Positions 1 to 17,300 of a stretch of 64,000 nt of DNA are shown here, one piece after another (the first letter of the stretch is position 1; the number at the start of each line of letters is the position of its first letter). The notes under the pieces were generated by a model that searched no databases, was not told where the DNA came from, and saw only the letters and a program-made list of their open reading frames with translations. The DNA is from Chrysomallon squamiferum (lineage: Eukaryota; Mollusca; Gastropoda; Neomphalida; Peltospiridae). The DNA lies in assembly GCA_012295275.1 (NCBI GenBank), contig CM022671.1, positions 14,701,956 through 14,765,955 on the forward strand, in the 5' to 3' direction. A program made the translations under genes and the position numbers.

Positions 1-35
1 TACACACAATTAAACATCACGTTATTTTCCCACAG

Positions 36-500
36 TTGTGTCACCAAATTGGCGTTAACATCCAGACGTCCTTCATGTTTTTCACTGTGGCAATTGTGCC
101 AATTCTCGTTTCAACCATTGCTTTCTTGCCCAAGACAAAAATTCCATGGCCGCTTCCCCTAGATTACCAAAAACATCGTAACCAGTCTTTGGATGAGAGC
201 TTGCTCAGGAAACAGAGAGCTTGGCAAAGACGCATGTCAGGTAATACTTATTTTACACAAATAATTTACATAACAGGTGTTACTATAATCATCAAAGATA
301 AAATAAACTTAAAAATTGTAATAAATAAAATTCCGAGGTTGTAATTAGAAAGACAAAAAATATGTTTTTCTTCTTATTATTATTTTTTTTAAATATAGAA
401 ACATTTAAAAGTGATCATTGCTATTTCTGGCGTTATTTTATGTATTTGCTTACTTGATGATTTAATTGATTTTTTATTTATTTATTTATAGTTATTGTTG

Positions 501-553
<53 letters not shown>

Positions 554-3389
554 GCTGTTAATACTGATTTATTATCTATGATAAACATATATAAATTTTA
601 AAGTGTTAACAACTTTTCAGAGGTTGGGGCTGCTCGTAATCGAAAGACTGTTCCAGATTTCAGACCGAGTATTTTCCAGTCACTCTTTGTCTGGTCAGTG
701 GTGTGGTATTCAGTTCAGTATCTGCAGTTCTCCATCTTTGAAATGTCTGTCATAGGACTTGCTGAACGTTACCCCAGCGACAACATAGGTAGTAATTAAT
801 AACAGTGGCACCGAGCCATATATTTCTTAAATCTTTATTAAATAAAAAAAAAAAAAATAATAATAAATAAATGGATAAAAAGAGCTATGCCGAGGATACG
901 GACAATTCATACTTTTAAAAGAATTAAAATGTTATTAAAAAACATGCATTCACTTGATCTAAACCTGTTTGTAACATTTCAGACTATGAAAATCTGTACG
1001 GATACGTACAAACGATTGGACTTGTTGCATCGCCTCTCTCTGGGCTCTGGATTGACAGACATCGAAAACGAGATATCGGTGAGTGTGAAATTTCATTATT
1101 AAAAGTTTTGTATATCAAAACACTTTCGAAATCGGTTGATTGCATTAGCGTCATCAGTCCAGTTAAAGCTTTTTCATCCAGTTAAATGTAATTCATTGAA
1201 GGTGTTACGCAGTCCACACAGATGATGTTGAATATTTTGCCTGTGATGTTCACGACGTCGTTGCTCTCTGTGTCTGAACTCGTGGCGTCGCTGGTGCCTG
1301 CTCGGGAAGCCAGAATACTCGCCTTCGCCATTAACGTCCTTCATCGCGTTTTCCACATGACCACATTCTCTTCGTTTATCATGCACGTGTAAGTATTTAA
1401 CTGTCCAGTTTCGACAGATCAAGTATTTAATTTAATTAAGATATTTGGAGTTATACATTTCAAAAATCATTTTCTGTAGATTTTACCATGATTTTCCAAA
1501 AACTGGAAACAAACTAACACAGACATAGATACAGACAGCACGCGCACACAAATACGATAGTTAAATTATTTAAAGAAACGAAATATGTTTTCTTATTTTC
1601 TAATGTTTTTGTTCTTATTTTTCAAAAGAAAATAATCCATCTGTCTGTATATCTGCTGTCTATTTATTTATATGTATATATCGTCTGCCTGTCTGTTTGT
1701 CTGTTTTACATAACATGTAACATTTTTAAATTGTTGATTTTTGGTATAACAGAACAAGATCGATAACAACAAAAAGAAAAAGAATTATTAACAAAGCTTA
1801 TTAGGTTTATCCACATCTTGCTCCATCCTGCTTACATTAAAGTAGCAGACACGTGCTAATTAAACCTGTTACTTGTTTGTATGACAACATTTCATGGTTT
1901 TGTCTAGATAATATTCAGTACTGAGACATTTCTAATAAATTGTAATTCTCAGCGGTGTGTTTGTACTTTTCTTCTTTTTTTTTTTTTTTTGTTAACGCTG
2001 GAAATATTAACGTGGGGTTGCTGGTTTTTTTTTTTTTGTTTTTTTGATTTGTTTTGTTAGCTATGTTTTAAAATGTTATGATATATTTACAGTCACTTCC
2101 CACAGCAACATTTTGGCAAATTCTTTGGAATAACGCTAGCTATAGCAGCAGTCGCTGGTGCACTGCAGTTTCCCATGAAGATATTTCTCATAGACTGGTA
2201 TCAAAGTACAATGCAGGTAAACTGGCTAAAAGTTTAGCTGACAGTCAAATAAAATGGTTAGAAAGCTTTTAAAGAGACAAAGAGAAATCATAAAAATAGA
2301 CTCTCAATGTTTTATATTTATAAAGTATTCATTATCAACGATTAAACATATTTTGCAAGTTTCTTTTTTTTTAAATACGTGTATTTTAAAAAACGAAAAC
2401 ACGGTGCACTTTTTTCATTGCTTTTGTGTTATAATTAATTTATTTGTTAAATTTAATGTACACAGTACAAAATGTGTGGTTGGTTGTCTATTATACACAT
2501 CAAACTGTTTGTCGTAGCACTATCAATTTATAGTGTAGCCAACTATGGGGGGAAAAAATTCTCAAAGATAATACCAAAATCAGGCAAACCAGTCAACGAC
2601 CAAAAGGAGTCTGATGTTTTTAATGGAAATAAACGGCTCATCAGCAAACGTGGAAGAGCTGGATCTCGGGTATTATTTGATGATTTTGAAGATTTATATA
2701 TGGCGGGTTATTGTTAAACTTTATTAGTAATACTAGGACACCAAAATCACAAATAAATATATAACGTAGAAGTACAAAGAATTTAGTTAATCCATTTATT
2801 TGAAAACCAATGGTTCACTTAGAACACTATAGTGCCTAATTAAGACAACAAAGGGGTTTCAGTAACAATAAGGTACTTCATTTATGATATCCTAAAATGT
2901 ATATTAAGAAATATTACTAATAAAATCTATAATAATTCAAAACGTATGCAACTGGTTTTGTGTTTTAGTGCGGAATAACATATTTTTGATTTTTGTACCA
3001 AGCATAATTTGTGAAATTTTTAAAAATTTGGTTTATTTATTTACTTATTATTATTATTATTAACTACATAGGTAAACATCTTGCTTCTGGGCTTGTCACT
3101 GTTTGTTCTTGGTCACCCTATCAATGTTTGGATCCACTGCAGAAAGAGACTTATTAACGATCATCCAAATGAAGAGAATAACATAACAATCCCAGACACA
3201 AGCCAGCCTCGATACCAAGATTACGAAGTTACAAAATGTCCTAATTTAAACGGAGGTCTCCTCGAACTGGAACTGCTGCAAAGACCACCGATAATCGAGA
3301 CTAATCTTGATGATTTTTGTGACAATGGCTACATAACGATTGTCGTTCCGCAGATAAAATGTAACGACAAATCTTTAACCGATACTTAA
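36..3389 (+). CDS. SLC43-type MFS transporter, 3' part (6 exons, 5'-truncated)
   Basis: Exons read at 36-240, 621-788, 983-1078, 1202-1388, 2093-2216 and 3072-3389 (TAA 3387-3389), joining in phase throughout. The peptide has the membrane helices of a 12-TM major facilitator protein. Family-typical pieces are a KIPWPLP segment after one helix, then HFGKFFGITLAIAAVAGALQ followed by FPMK, matching the HFGKLFGL...LLQFP region of vertebrate SLC43A3. SLC43 members carry large neutral amino acids (A1, A2) or purine nucleobases (A3) at the plasma membrane; the substrate here is inferred at family level only. The N-terminal half lies upstream of the window. The acceptor of the 1202 exon (TTGAAG) lacks a pyrimidine tract, so that edge is less certain. 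The last exon encodes the final helix and a roughly 80-residue acidic cytoplasmic tail. A second possible last exon is listed separately. SLC43 family call: fairly sure; exact paralogue: not sure. Confidence 0.8.
500..553. repeat. (ATT)n microsatellite
   Basis: About 17 ATT units in the first visible intron of the transporter gene. Confidence 0.95.
2466..2717 (+). CDS. Alternative last exon of the SLC43-type transporter (candidate)
   Basis: Inside the intron before the annotated last exon, an acceptor (TACACAG, 2459-2465) opens an 83-codon frame in phase 0, exactly the phase left by the 2093-2216 exon. It encodes a hydrophobic stretch (GWLSIIHIKLFVVALSIYSV) that could replace the last membrane helix. 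A hydrophilic tail with KRLISKRGRAGS and a final FDDFEDLYMAGYC follows. TAA is at 2715-2717 and AATAAA at 2752-2757. Correct phase, a helix followed by a charged tail, and a close poly(A) signal make an alternative 3' terminal exon plausible. A chance open frame is the alternative explanation. Unlike most long ORFs in this window it is not made of simple repeats. Confidence 0.5.
   Translation, partial: YKMCGWLSIIHIKLFVVALSIYSVANYGGKKFSKIIPKSGKPVNDQKESDVFNGNKRLISKRGRAGSRVLFDDFEDLYMAGYC
2752..2757 (+). terminator. Poly(A) signal for the alternative transporter 3' exon
   Basis: Canonical AATAAA 35 bp after the stop codon of the alternative terminal exon. Such hexamers are common in AT-rich DNA, so the support is positional only. 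Confidence 0.35.
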
Positions 3390-4601
3390 ATTATTTAACA
3401 TTGAAAAGATGTATAAAATGTACACTAAAAGTGCTGAAAATGTACTAACATACTCTGAAGAGCTGATTTTTCTAACTGTTTAATTTAAATGAATTATCAT
3501 CATCATCATCATCATCATCATCATTATTATTATTATTGCATTGTTTCTGTTGATTTTCTAAATATAATTACTTTTATTCTGAATATTTTGAACCTTTATT
3601 CGCGATTGTATTCGCTATGATACTTAATGTAGAACACTTGAATAGTATTTAATGCATTTTAGATTACCCCCCAGGAATAATGATAGACGCTCGAAAAGGT
3701 ATAAAAAGAACATAGTATGTCATGCTTTTGACTAATGTGAAAAAAAAAAAAATATATATAATAATAATAAATTGGCCAGTTTATTATATAATCGCTACAT
3801 ACAATTCGGAGACTTGGATATAGCACAGGCAGGCTTTTCATAGGCTATATTAAAGTGACTTGTTAACAAATTTGAGCGTAAAAAAAAAGAGAGAGAGAGA
3901 AAAAAGTTTATTTATTTTATTTTAATTTTATTTCGTTATCAAATTCTTCTTATGTATATCCGCCTTATAACAGAAATCTGAAAGGAGTTACGTTCAGATT
4001 CATTATCAGGTAACCGCGACTTATGCGTGTAATAAGGTTAAACAGATGTAAGTGATGCATTTTTTTTTATCAAAAGAAAACAAGATTACACCTTTTAAAT
4101 TCGTTCCTGGAATATAAAATTTAAAACATTAAAAACGAATAATGTAAAACATATGGCTACTATTACTACCGATTTCGCATGTTTAGTCTCGCAGATTTAT
4201 AACCTATTTATTTTTTTATTTTTTTATATTAAAATGCGGGAGCAACCTAATTATCTGTCACGGACTTGAAGATTAGAAACGTTAATGATCTAGTTTTTCT
4301 TATTACTTTATGGATTTGCAATGAATAAGAAAATCATCTGACGACCATGTCTTTGTCATTGCTTTACTTACGTGATATTTTATTCTTATTAAGCTTATTA
4401 ACCATATTATAATTAGGAATGTTATTTTTAAAGACAATGTTCAGCCTCGAAAATTAGTCGAGTTTGTGGCTAAAAAAACAACAACATACAAATAAATATG
4501 TCTGAAAAAGCTCGTTATATATATTTCTTATAAACTATTGTTGCTTATTCTACAGTTGGTGAAAATGTTTTGATCATAGATTTTATTACTACTATTATTA
4601 T

Positions 4602-4658
<57 letters not shown>

Positions 4659-5910
4659 TTTTTTCTTCTTTTTTTCTGGTTGTATCATATTAAGAGTTTC
4701 TTTCCCCCCCACCCAGATAATTATTTGCTGTATGATTAATTAATGATTATAAAATGGAAAAATTATTTCCTTCCACTACAGCATTCGGTAAGGATATATT
4801 TCCTTTATTTCAGGTTTTGTTTTTGGATGTGATTTTTGTGACTTCAATATTTTATTGCATTCCACTTCTTCATCTTATTGCTAGTACTGATATAAACAAA
4901 TGTTATACAAGTACTGAACCAGTTGACCAGACTCAAAAAATAAAATAAAATAAAAAATATATAATTATATTATGGTTTCCCTTGCAAATGCATTGAAGGA
5001 TGCCCGTTCCTGTGAATCTTGTTTTCAAGTTGAGAACTTGTCATAGTAAGTTATTATTATACACCTGTACAGGTATACTGATAACTGTTAAATAAAATGA
5101 TGTTCTTTATTTTTATTCCATATATTACATCTGGTACTGTAAGAATTTTGAGTATTAATTTGTTTCATTCTTTATTTTTTAATATTTAGCATTAATCTAC
5201 AAATACAGACCAACTCAGGCCCAAAGATTGCCGTATAAATGGTTCGGTATCTGAAATTTGTTTATTTCCTAACTATTTTATCAGTTGTATTTTTGTTTTG
5301 TTTTTGTTGTTTGTTTTTGGTGAAAATTATGGAACACCAAGCATTAAAAACCTGGGAGTACATTATGAAGTACTTATATAAGTTAAGATTTTTTGTGCAA
5401 CTTTTTTCCCTACTGAAAACGTCATGAAAAGGAGAATTATTAACTCTTGGCATCCTAACAAATTTAGTTCATTATTAGCATAAACTGTGGTGTTTTTAGA
5501 ATAGATGTTGTTTTTTATGTATTACTTTTTATGTAAAAAAAATGTTTATTGTTAAAAATAATGTGCATTATGTTTTATGCAGTGCCTAAGTCATTGAAGC
5601 AATTGTTTGATGCTTTTGAGAACTCATTATTATTATTATTTGTGTGCAAGTAACATTTATTTTTTTCAGAATTGAATCTTGTTACAAGGCTGCAATAAAA
5701 TGTCATTAAAAATAAATTTTTCTTTTTATAATTTTCATAATTTCGGCTATATTTTACATTATTTAACAAGTGATTTCATAAAGGTTTAAATAAAAAAAAA
5801 AAAAAAAAAAAAAATGGCATCCTATTATCTCCATGTCATCATCATGAAAATCAAGGTGTTCTTGCCACAAGTTTTAGGAATATAAAGTGTATTAATAAGT
5901 TGAAATAAAG
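3390..5910. other. Transporter 3' UTR / intergenic sequence
   Basis: No recognisable gene. It holds (ATC)n/(ATT)n runs near 3498-3537, a (TTA)n tract at about 4588-4656, and short ORFs that I could not connect to any family. Two acceptor-preceded peptide-like patches (about 5191-5231 and 5579-5650) are noted but not supported. AATAAA at about 5904 on the + strand would fit the end of a + strand transcript converging on the PP1 gene. Confidence 0.4.
4588..4656. repeat. (ATT)n microsatellite
   Basis: Slightly interrupted ATT tract downstream of the transporter gene. Confidence 0.95.
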
Positions 5911-8144
5911 TATTTGTTCTGCAACTGAAGTAGTAACATACGAAACGGCTAGTTTTGTTTTATTTCTAAATGTGGTTTACAAAGTTGCTGGTAGTACCAA
6001 ACACTGATAAATATTGCTGACAAATTTGCCATTTTCAACTGTGATCATCTTCCTTCCAGTCAAAATCAGTTCTGTGATGTGTATGTAAATAAAGTGCTTT
6101 CTTTGCTCCTTTAATGTTCTTTGAAAGATTAGTTTGTCGCATTTGATGAAAAAAGCTCCCCAAAAGACATCAATCAGCATTTTAAAGTTGTGTGTTGAGA
6201 ATAGAGAAGTTTTGCTTGTCCATTTCTTTATGGAAAAGTAATTCAAGGAATAATTTCTGATCAGTTCAAATATATCTCATAAACAGCTCTGTTAACTTCA
6301 ATACAGCTCTTACAGAACAGCTACTACAGACTGAATCAATCACAACAAAATAAAAATGTCTCACGAAATTTCAAGACAGCAAGGCTGAGAAATTCACATC
6401 TGTTGAAATGCATAATTTTTTTTTACCAAATTATTAATTTCATTTATTCATCTGAATACTAGAGATTGTGTTAGAATTCATATAAAAAAGCTCCTAAAAT
6501 CTGTGTATTTTGACTCCAGATTTTATACTTGATACAACCTTTTAAAAAAAACTAAAATAAAAAAAAAATGAATAAATCCACAACTGTAAATAATGGCCTT
6601 ATTTCAGGTGCCCATCAAGTAGTATGCTTCAAGTTTTGGCATACTTTTCTGTTGAGAAATTTCTCTTCTCTATGTTACTTAAAATGGCTATTTTGAACTA
6701 AATATGATCCTGAAAAAATATAATGAATTTTGGAGTTGTTTTTTCTCTTCTTCAAAATGTAATTAAGATAAAGTCTTAAAAAAATGTTTTGGTAATTTTT
6801 ATTATCAATATCTTCCAACTGGTCCCATTTTTATTAATTTGTTATAAGACCTCCTACTATAGATTGCAATTTTTCAAGAAAGTACTAGTAATGACAGGTT
6901 CATTATAAAATATATAATCATGGAATTAGCCATTTTTATTTTTTTAATTTCTTATTTCTTTCACTTTTCTCCATCAATATAAAAAATGTAAAACATAACA
7001 AAATATACATTATATATATATAAAAAAAAAAAAAAAACTACATTTATTTTCATTTTTAATAACTACAAAATATAATGGACATTAAAAAGAGATGTAAATG
7101 ACTGCTTGACAAAAATGTAACTTTTTAAAACAGCTAATTTTGAAATCAAACCTACTTCAACAGGTAAAAGTACAGTTCTGCTTTTGATACATGTGTACTA
7201 TGATAGTTGCTGTTTTGTCTTACACTCTACATCTGTTTCCACAGTTTACACCAAGTACATCTTAGAATAGAGAATTTAAAAATATTTTAAAATGTATTAC
7301 AAATAATTAAAAGTTATTTAAAAAGTATGGTCATTTATGAACAATCCACTTAGGAACTACAAGCTTTTTTACATTGTACTCAATACTTTAATAAATTTCT
7401 GAATGTTATTATTGTTGTTATTATTTTTTTTTAATTTAAAGGAACCAGAATTCTGAATACAGACAAACCATTATACAACTTAACAAAATGCTTTTTGTCT
7501 GCACATTCATCATACTGGTCATACTAAACAGATGGTCAAACGTCTCCATCACATGCATTAAGACTATGTACAAAACATTTTACAATATTTTGATATGAAC
7601 ATGCTGATTGAAAGATGAAATCTATGACAAAAGTAGAATGAACAAAATAAGTGTTAAATATTTAACATTTTGCAGATTTCCTCTTTTACTTCAATTTCTA
7701 TCCCCCCCCCATCCCACAAAATTTCACCTAATATAAATATGTAAATACAATCGTTCAACAAACAGAATTACTTCAATGATAGTCACCATAAACAGCAAGG
7801 ACAACACAAAATATGTTATAAATTTCAAGTAGATTATTAACAAGATTAATTTTGTTTCAAATATTTTGCCTAGTTTGTATCAATATTCCAAAACTGTCAC
7901 CTTTCGTAACTTATTTACAGTAAACTGGTCAGTGTCATCTGACTAGACACATCACCTTGAAATATTCATTATATATATAAATATGTACACACAAATGTTT
8001 TCCACAGTACGTCCATCATTCTACTTTCTTTGCGTTATGTTAAGTTAATCAGTCGGATTATATTCTGCAGTTCAGAATGCCATGTTCCATCCAGTGTTAT
8101 CAGCACTGTTCAGGAGGCGAAATATTTACATGTTTCATACACGA
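5911..8144 (-). other. PP1 gene 3' UTR (presumed) and convergent intergenic sequence
   Basis: There is no coding potential beyond short AT-rich ORFs. The stretch lies directly downstream of the PP1 stop codon on the minus strand. Several TTTATT hexamers on the + strand (AATAAA on the minus strand) offer poly(A) signals, for example near 5958. UTR extent is inferred, not seen. Confidence 0.4.
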
Positions 8145-13030
<4,886 letters not shown>

Positions 13031-13260
13031 CACGGATTTTTAATGTCCCTTTTGTTATCCGTTTTGGCCGATTTTTTACTAATCTGACTCCGATGATGGC
13101 AGATATTCAACACCACTCAGAATCCACCACTATTCTGAGGAAAATGGCGGCCGTTACGAAGGGCGGATGAATCTATTAGTGGTATCAACTGTAAAGTGGT
13201 CGCGGTCCTATTTAACCCGCTCCTGACGCCACTGACCCATGAAAACAAAACCTGTCATCG
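13031..13260. promoter_or_regulatory. Presumed PP1 promoter / 5' UTR
   Basis: A GC-richer island in otherwise AT-rich DNA directly upstream of the PP1 start codon. It contains AAAATGGCGGCC at about 13140, resembling the YY1-type element found near transcription starts of housekeeping genes. Its role as promoter is inferred from position and composition. Confidence 0.45.
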
Positions 13261-14106
13261 ATGTAAGGCATTTTAAGCAATGCTTGATTTTAAAATTTTA
13301 TTTTATTTCTTTTTCAAAAACTTCACTTTATTAATTCAACTTCTATGTGTAATTACTCCCTATAACCCATTCAAGAACAATTACACCGTTTTAATCAATT
13401 TTAACTCAATAATAATAATAATATGAAATGCATTTTAATAAAAAATATATATAATATAGTATTATTAAATGTTTCATTCCCTAAGTTTGTGTGCAAATTA
13501 TTTTTAAATGTTCTTAATATTAAAACAGGTAAATATATTGCATAAAATGATAAAGCAAACATTCAAAATAACTAGCTCTATTAATTCTCTATGAATTATG
13601 ATTCAGTGATTTGATTTCTTGTTTCTTGAATTATCCTATGTTAGCTTAATATAGTATGTAATTATAAATGTTTGCAGTGTACGGACATTTGTAAATTAAC
13701 TATTTAAATTTATTTAAAGAAGAAGAAGAAGAACTGCATTTATATTACCGAATCTAAGAAATGGGGTAAAGAAAATTCTCCCTACAAATATTATTTAGAA
13801 AGGGGGTAAATGAACATAATATTATTAGAGTTGCTTGGGAAAATGTTATCCCTTTAAAATGCTTTAACAACACTTCTTCATTTATTTTCATATATATTAA
13901 ATGCCGTTTGCATTTAACTGATTGCTTTTTATGTAATTAAAGCCTGTATAATATATCAATTTTTATTTCTGTTGTTAAATATTAATATTTAATATCCGGA
14001 ACTATTTTCCCTGAAGTATCTTTTAAATCGAAAACAAAAATAATAATAAATAAATAGATAATAAAATATGATTTGATGTAATAAAATTTAAATATATTAA
14101 AATTAA

Positions 14107-14166
<60 letters not shown>

Positions 14167-14392
14167 TATAAAGTCAATGGAGAAAGTCCTAAAAGAAATG
14201 GGCTAGCTAAGGAAGTAGTAATTACATGGAATTATGGGAACGTAAAATGGCCTCCTATTTCTATGTGCAAGTTAATGAATAAAATGCCTGATTAAAAAAA
14301 GAAAGAAAAAGAAAAATGAGAGAAAGAGTGAAGTGCTAACTTTTTAAATGTAGTTTTGATTTAAGTTAAATTTAACGTTAATGGATATTAAC
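13261..14392. other. Divergent intergenic region with (AAT)n tract
   Basis: Separates the minus-strand PP1 gene from the plus-strand ankyrin gene. It is AT-rich with an (AAT)n microsatellite at about 14108-14166. I see no coding sequence. It presumably holds the upstream regulatory sequence of the ankyrin gene. Confidence 0.5.
14108..14166. repeat. (AAT)n microsatellite
   Basis: About 19 AAT units, 230 bp upstream of the ankyrin gene's start codon. Confidence 0.95.
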
Positions 14393-17300
14393 ATGTCCCG
14401 GGATATATCCACTAATTTGTGGAAATGTAAGCGAGGATGGTCATAAAGCGGAAAGGTTCGTTGTGCTGTCAAGTGATTTGTTTATGTAGTAACGCACATT
14501 CCGGTACTTGTGTGGAGTAACAGATTTATAAATAACAGTTTTGTAGACAATAAAATATAAATTATTAAAAATAAAAAATTAACAAGAAAAATATTAAGCA
14601 TAAATTCTGTAAATCAAACTTCATAATTTTGGAACTGACATGTCAAAGCATGTTTACGAGCAATATCTGAATTTCTGGAAACAGGATTCAGTAAAAAATT
14701 AGACTAGTTGCGGTTATTTTATCAGATTCTGTTTCTTTTTGTTTCATTTTGATATAGCACAGTGATTTTCAATCTTTAAAATTCTGGCATACTGAATAAA
14801 TTGTCAAAGCAACATGTTTTTAAGATGAGATTTTATGCACAATAACAGTTAAAATTGTGTTTAAAAGTTAAGCAACAAAATTTAAAAAACAGTGTAACTG
14901 ACTATTGTTAGGATAAACTGCTTTATGATTAAAAGCAATGTTATTGTGCCTAAAGTGTAATTGGTTGTAGGATCAGTCCTCCTCATTGTGCCAGTTTTGG
15001 GTTGCCTGTTCTAACAAAGGGCATATATCCAATATGGAATTACTTTTTTTTTCTTCTTTTTTTTTCTATATATAATAAAACTGTTACTCTTTAATAAAAG
15101 GATAGATATAAAATAAAACTTGAACATTTTTGGAGTAATCTTTTTTATTTTTTTTTTTGTGTGTATGGGTGTGTTAGTTGTGTGTGCATGTTTGCATATA
15201 TGTAAACAGTTTATAGTAATTTTTTAAATAATTTTTTATCATTACTATTATTTATTTTTTTCAGACTTCCAAAAAGCAGCAGCCTTTATTCATGAGTTTC
15301 TGCTGAAACTCAGTGAAGATGGTGAGTGTGCTGAGCTGCGGGATACACTCAACTTGGCCCTGCTGCACATGCAGAAGTATTATCGCATTCTTCAGTCTCG
15401 TTCTCATGAAAAAAATTCACAGGCTACATTGCAGTTTGCAAGAGGATTAAGTCCCTTGACACCTTTTGTTGATACTCCAGATAAATTTCAGTGGAATTGG
15501 ATAAATTTGGATTTACTTGGACGACTTGCCTCCAATCTGAGCGCAGCTGACAGTATCAACTTTGTCACCTTACCCTCTGTGATAGAAGCAGCAAAAAATG
15601 GCAGAATTGAAGAACTTGAAAATCTGATTGCACAAGGTATATATTATGTACTGTTTAAATCAAGAATATTAATATAAAGCATTAACATCCTTTTGCAATA
15701 ACAATTTTTAATGTTCATGATTGTTTGATTAACAAGATCGGTTGATGTACCTATGTTATAATATTTGGTGCTATTTGGTATGTGATCTGTGCGTCACGAA
15801 ATTATTTCGGGCTATGATCTACAACTTAAAGGGCAATCTACTACAAAAAACAGTCTAGGAAATTATTTATTCAAAAAGTTATTATCAAAATTTTGTGGTT
15901 GAATGTATTAGCATAATTAATTTTGAAAATAATCAGGAGAGTTCACAATATTTATTTAATTAATTACTATGTATCAATGCTTATTTCTGTTGCCTACAGA
16001 TGAGGAAGAACGCTGAAGATTTCTTTCTTGTGTTTCTAGCAGATGTTTGCTCAATTCATCAGTAAAATTATTCTTTAGCCCTTGATTCTATAAATTATAA
16101 ATCTATAATAAAAGGAAAATTGTTTCGTTTATGCCATGAAAAATAATAATTAAAAAAAAAAAAAATAATAATAATAATTAAAATAAGCGCTTAGATCACA
16201 CACCAAATATTTAATGCATGAATTAACTTTGATGATAAGAAAAAATAGTCTAAAAGTAATTTGTCTGCTTTGAGATAATTCTTTATTTGTTTTTGTTGAT
16301 TAATAAAATAGTATTCAGTTAAAATATAGAGTTAACAACAAAAACATTGTGATGAAACAGGAATTTTTCTGTCTAAACATGTGATTATATTTTTAAACAT
16401 TGCAACTTTAGGTTATTAAATTGTTGGCTATCACAGTACACTTTAGTTAGGAGCCCGAAAATAAAATTAAACGCCTTTGTAGAAACTGAATGAGATCATT
16501 TAACAAAACTAACCTAAAGATAGTTTGATTAAAACAAATCAGAAACAGTCGTTTATTTGGGGTTTTTTGTTTACATTACATATTATTATTTAACATGAAA
16601 TATATTTTATTTACAGAATTTCATATGTGATGTCTCCAAGATATTAATATTTTAAAAATTATTTTTCTTTCAGATCCATCCTGTGTGAATATCAGTGATG
16701 GCATTGGTCGTACAGCTGTAACATATTCTGTTCATTTCACCCAAGATGAAGCTCTAAATGTTCTCCTTGAAAGTAACGCTGATGTTAACATTACAGCTCA
16801 TGGTTAGTAATACTTGCTTTCTATCAAGATACTATTGCAGTGAATTTTTAATTTGAAGGACCATGTATAAGTTTCTTTACAAAGGGACAATATTGATTCC
16901 AATAAAGAATGTTTAGAATGTTTGACATATCTGGATCAGTAAGTAAAGAAGCCTGCGGGCATATCTCCTGTGTATAGTACTAGTATACTACTAGTCTGAT
17001 TTTGACATCACTGATATTCATTTGGCATTTTGAGCTGAAAATTAATTAATCAAACAAACCACTAAACAACAAACAGACACACACACACAAACATACAGAT
17101 GCATACAGTTAGTAATTTGTTACAGAAATATTTAATTACATATATATATATATATCTTTTCTAAATGTAGATGGGTCAACAGCCCTGCACAGAGCCTGTC
17201 ATGATGCCAATCATGTTGCATTGAGTCTTCTCCTAGACTATGGAGGGGACTTCACTATTCAAGACACAAATGGTCGGGCACCAATTCACTGGGCAGTCAC

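Noticed and set aside
4974-5048. Short ORF MVSLANALKDARSCESCFQV and four residues
   Set aside because: 24 codons, no signal peptide, no context. Expected by chance.
5239-5427. Hydrophobic 62-codon ORF
   Set aside because: T-rich DNA yields hydrophobic translations. No splice context or family resemblance.
5191-5650. Peptide-like patches preceded by acceptors (ALIYKYRPTQAQRLPYKW; VPKSLKQLFDAFENSL)
   Set aside because: No matching donor or partner exons and no recognisable family. Likely chance in a presumed UTR/intergenic region.
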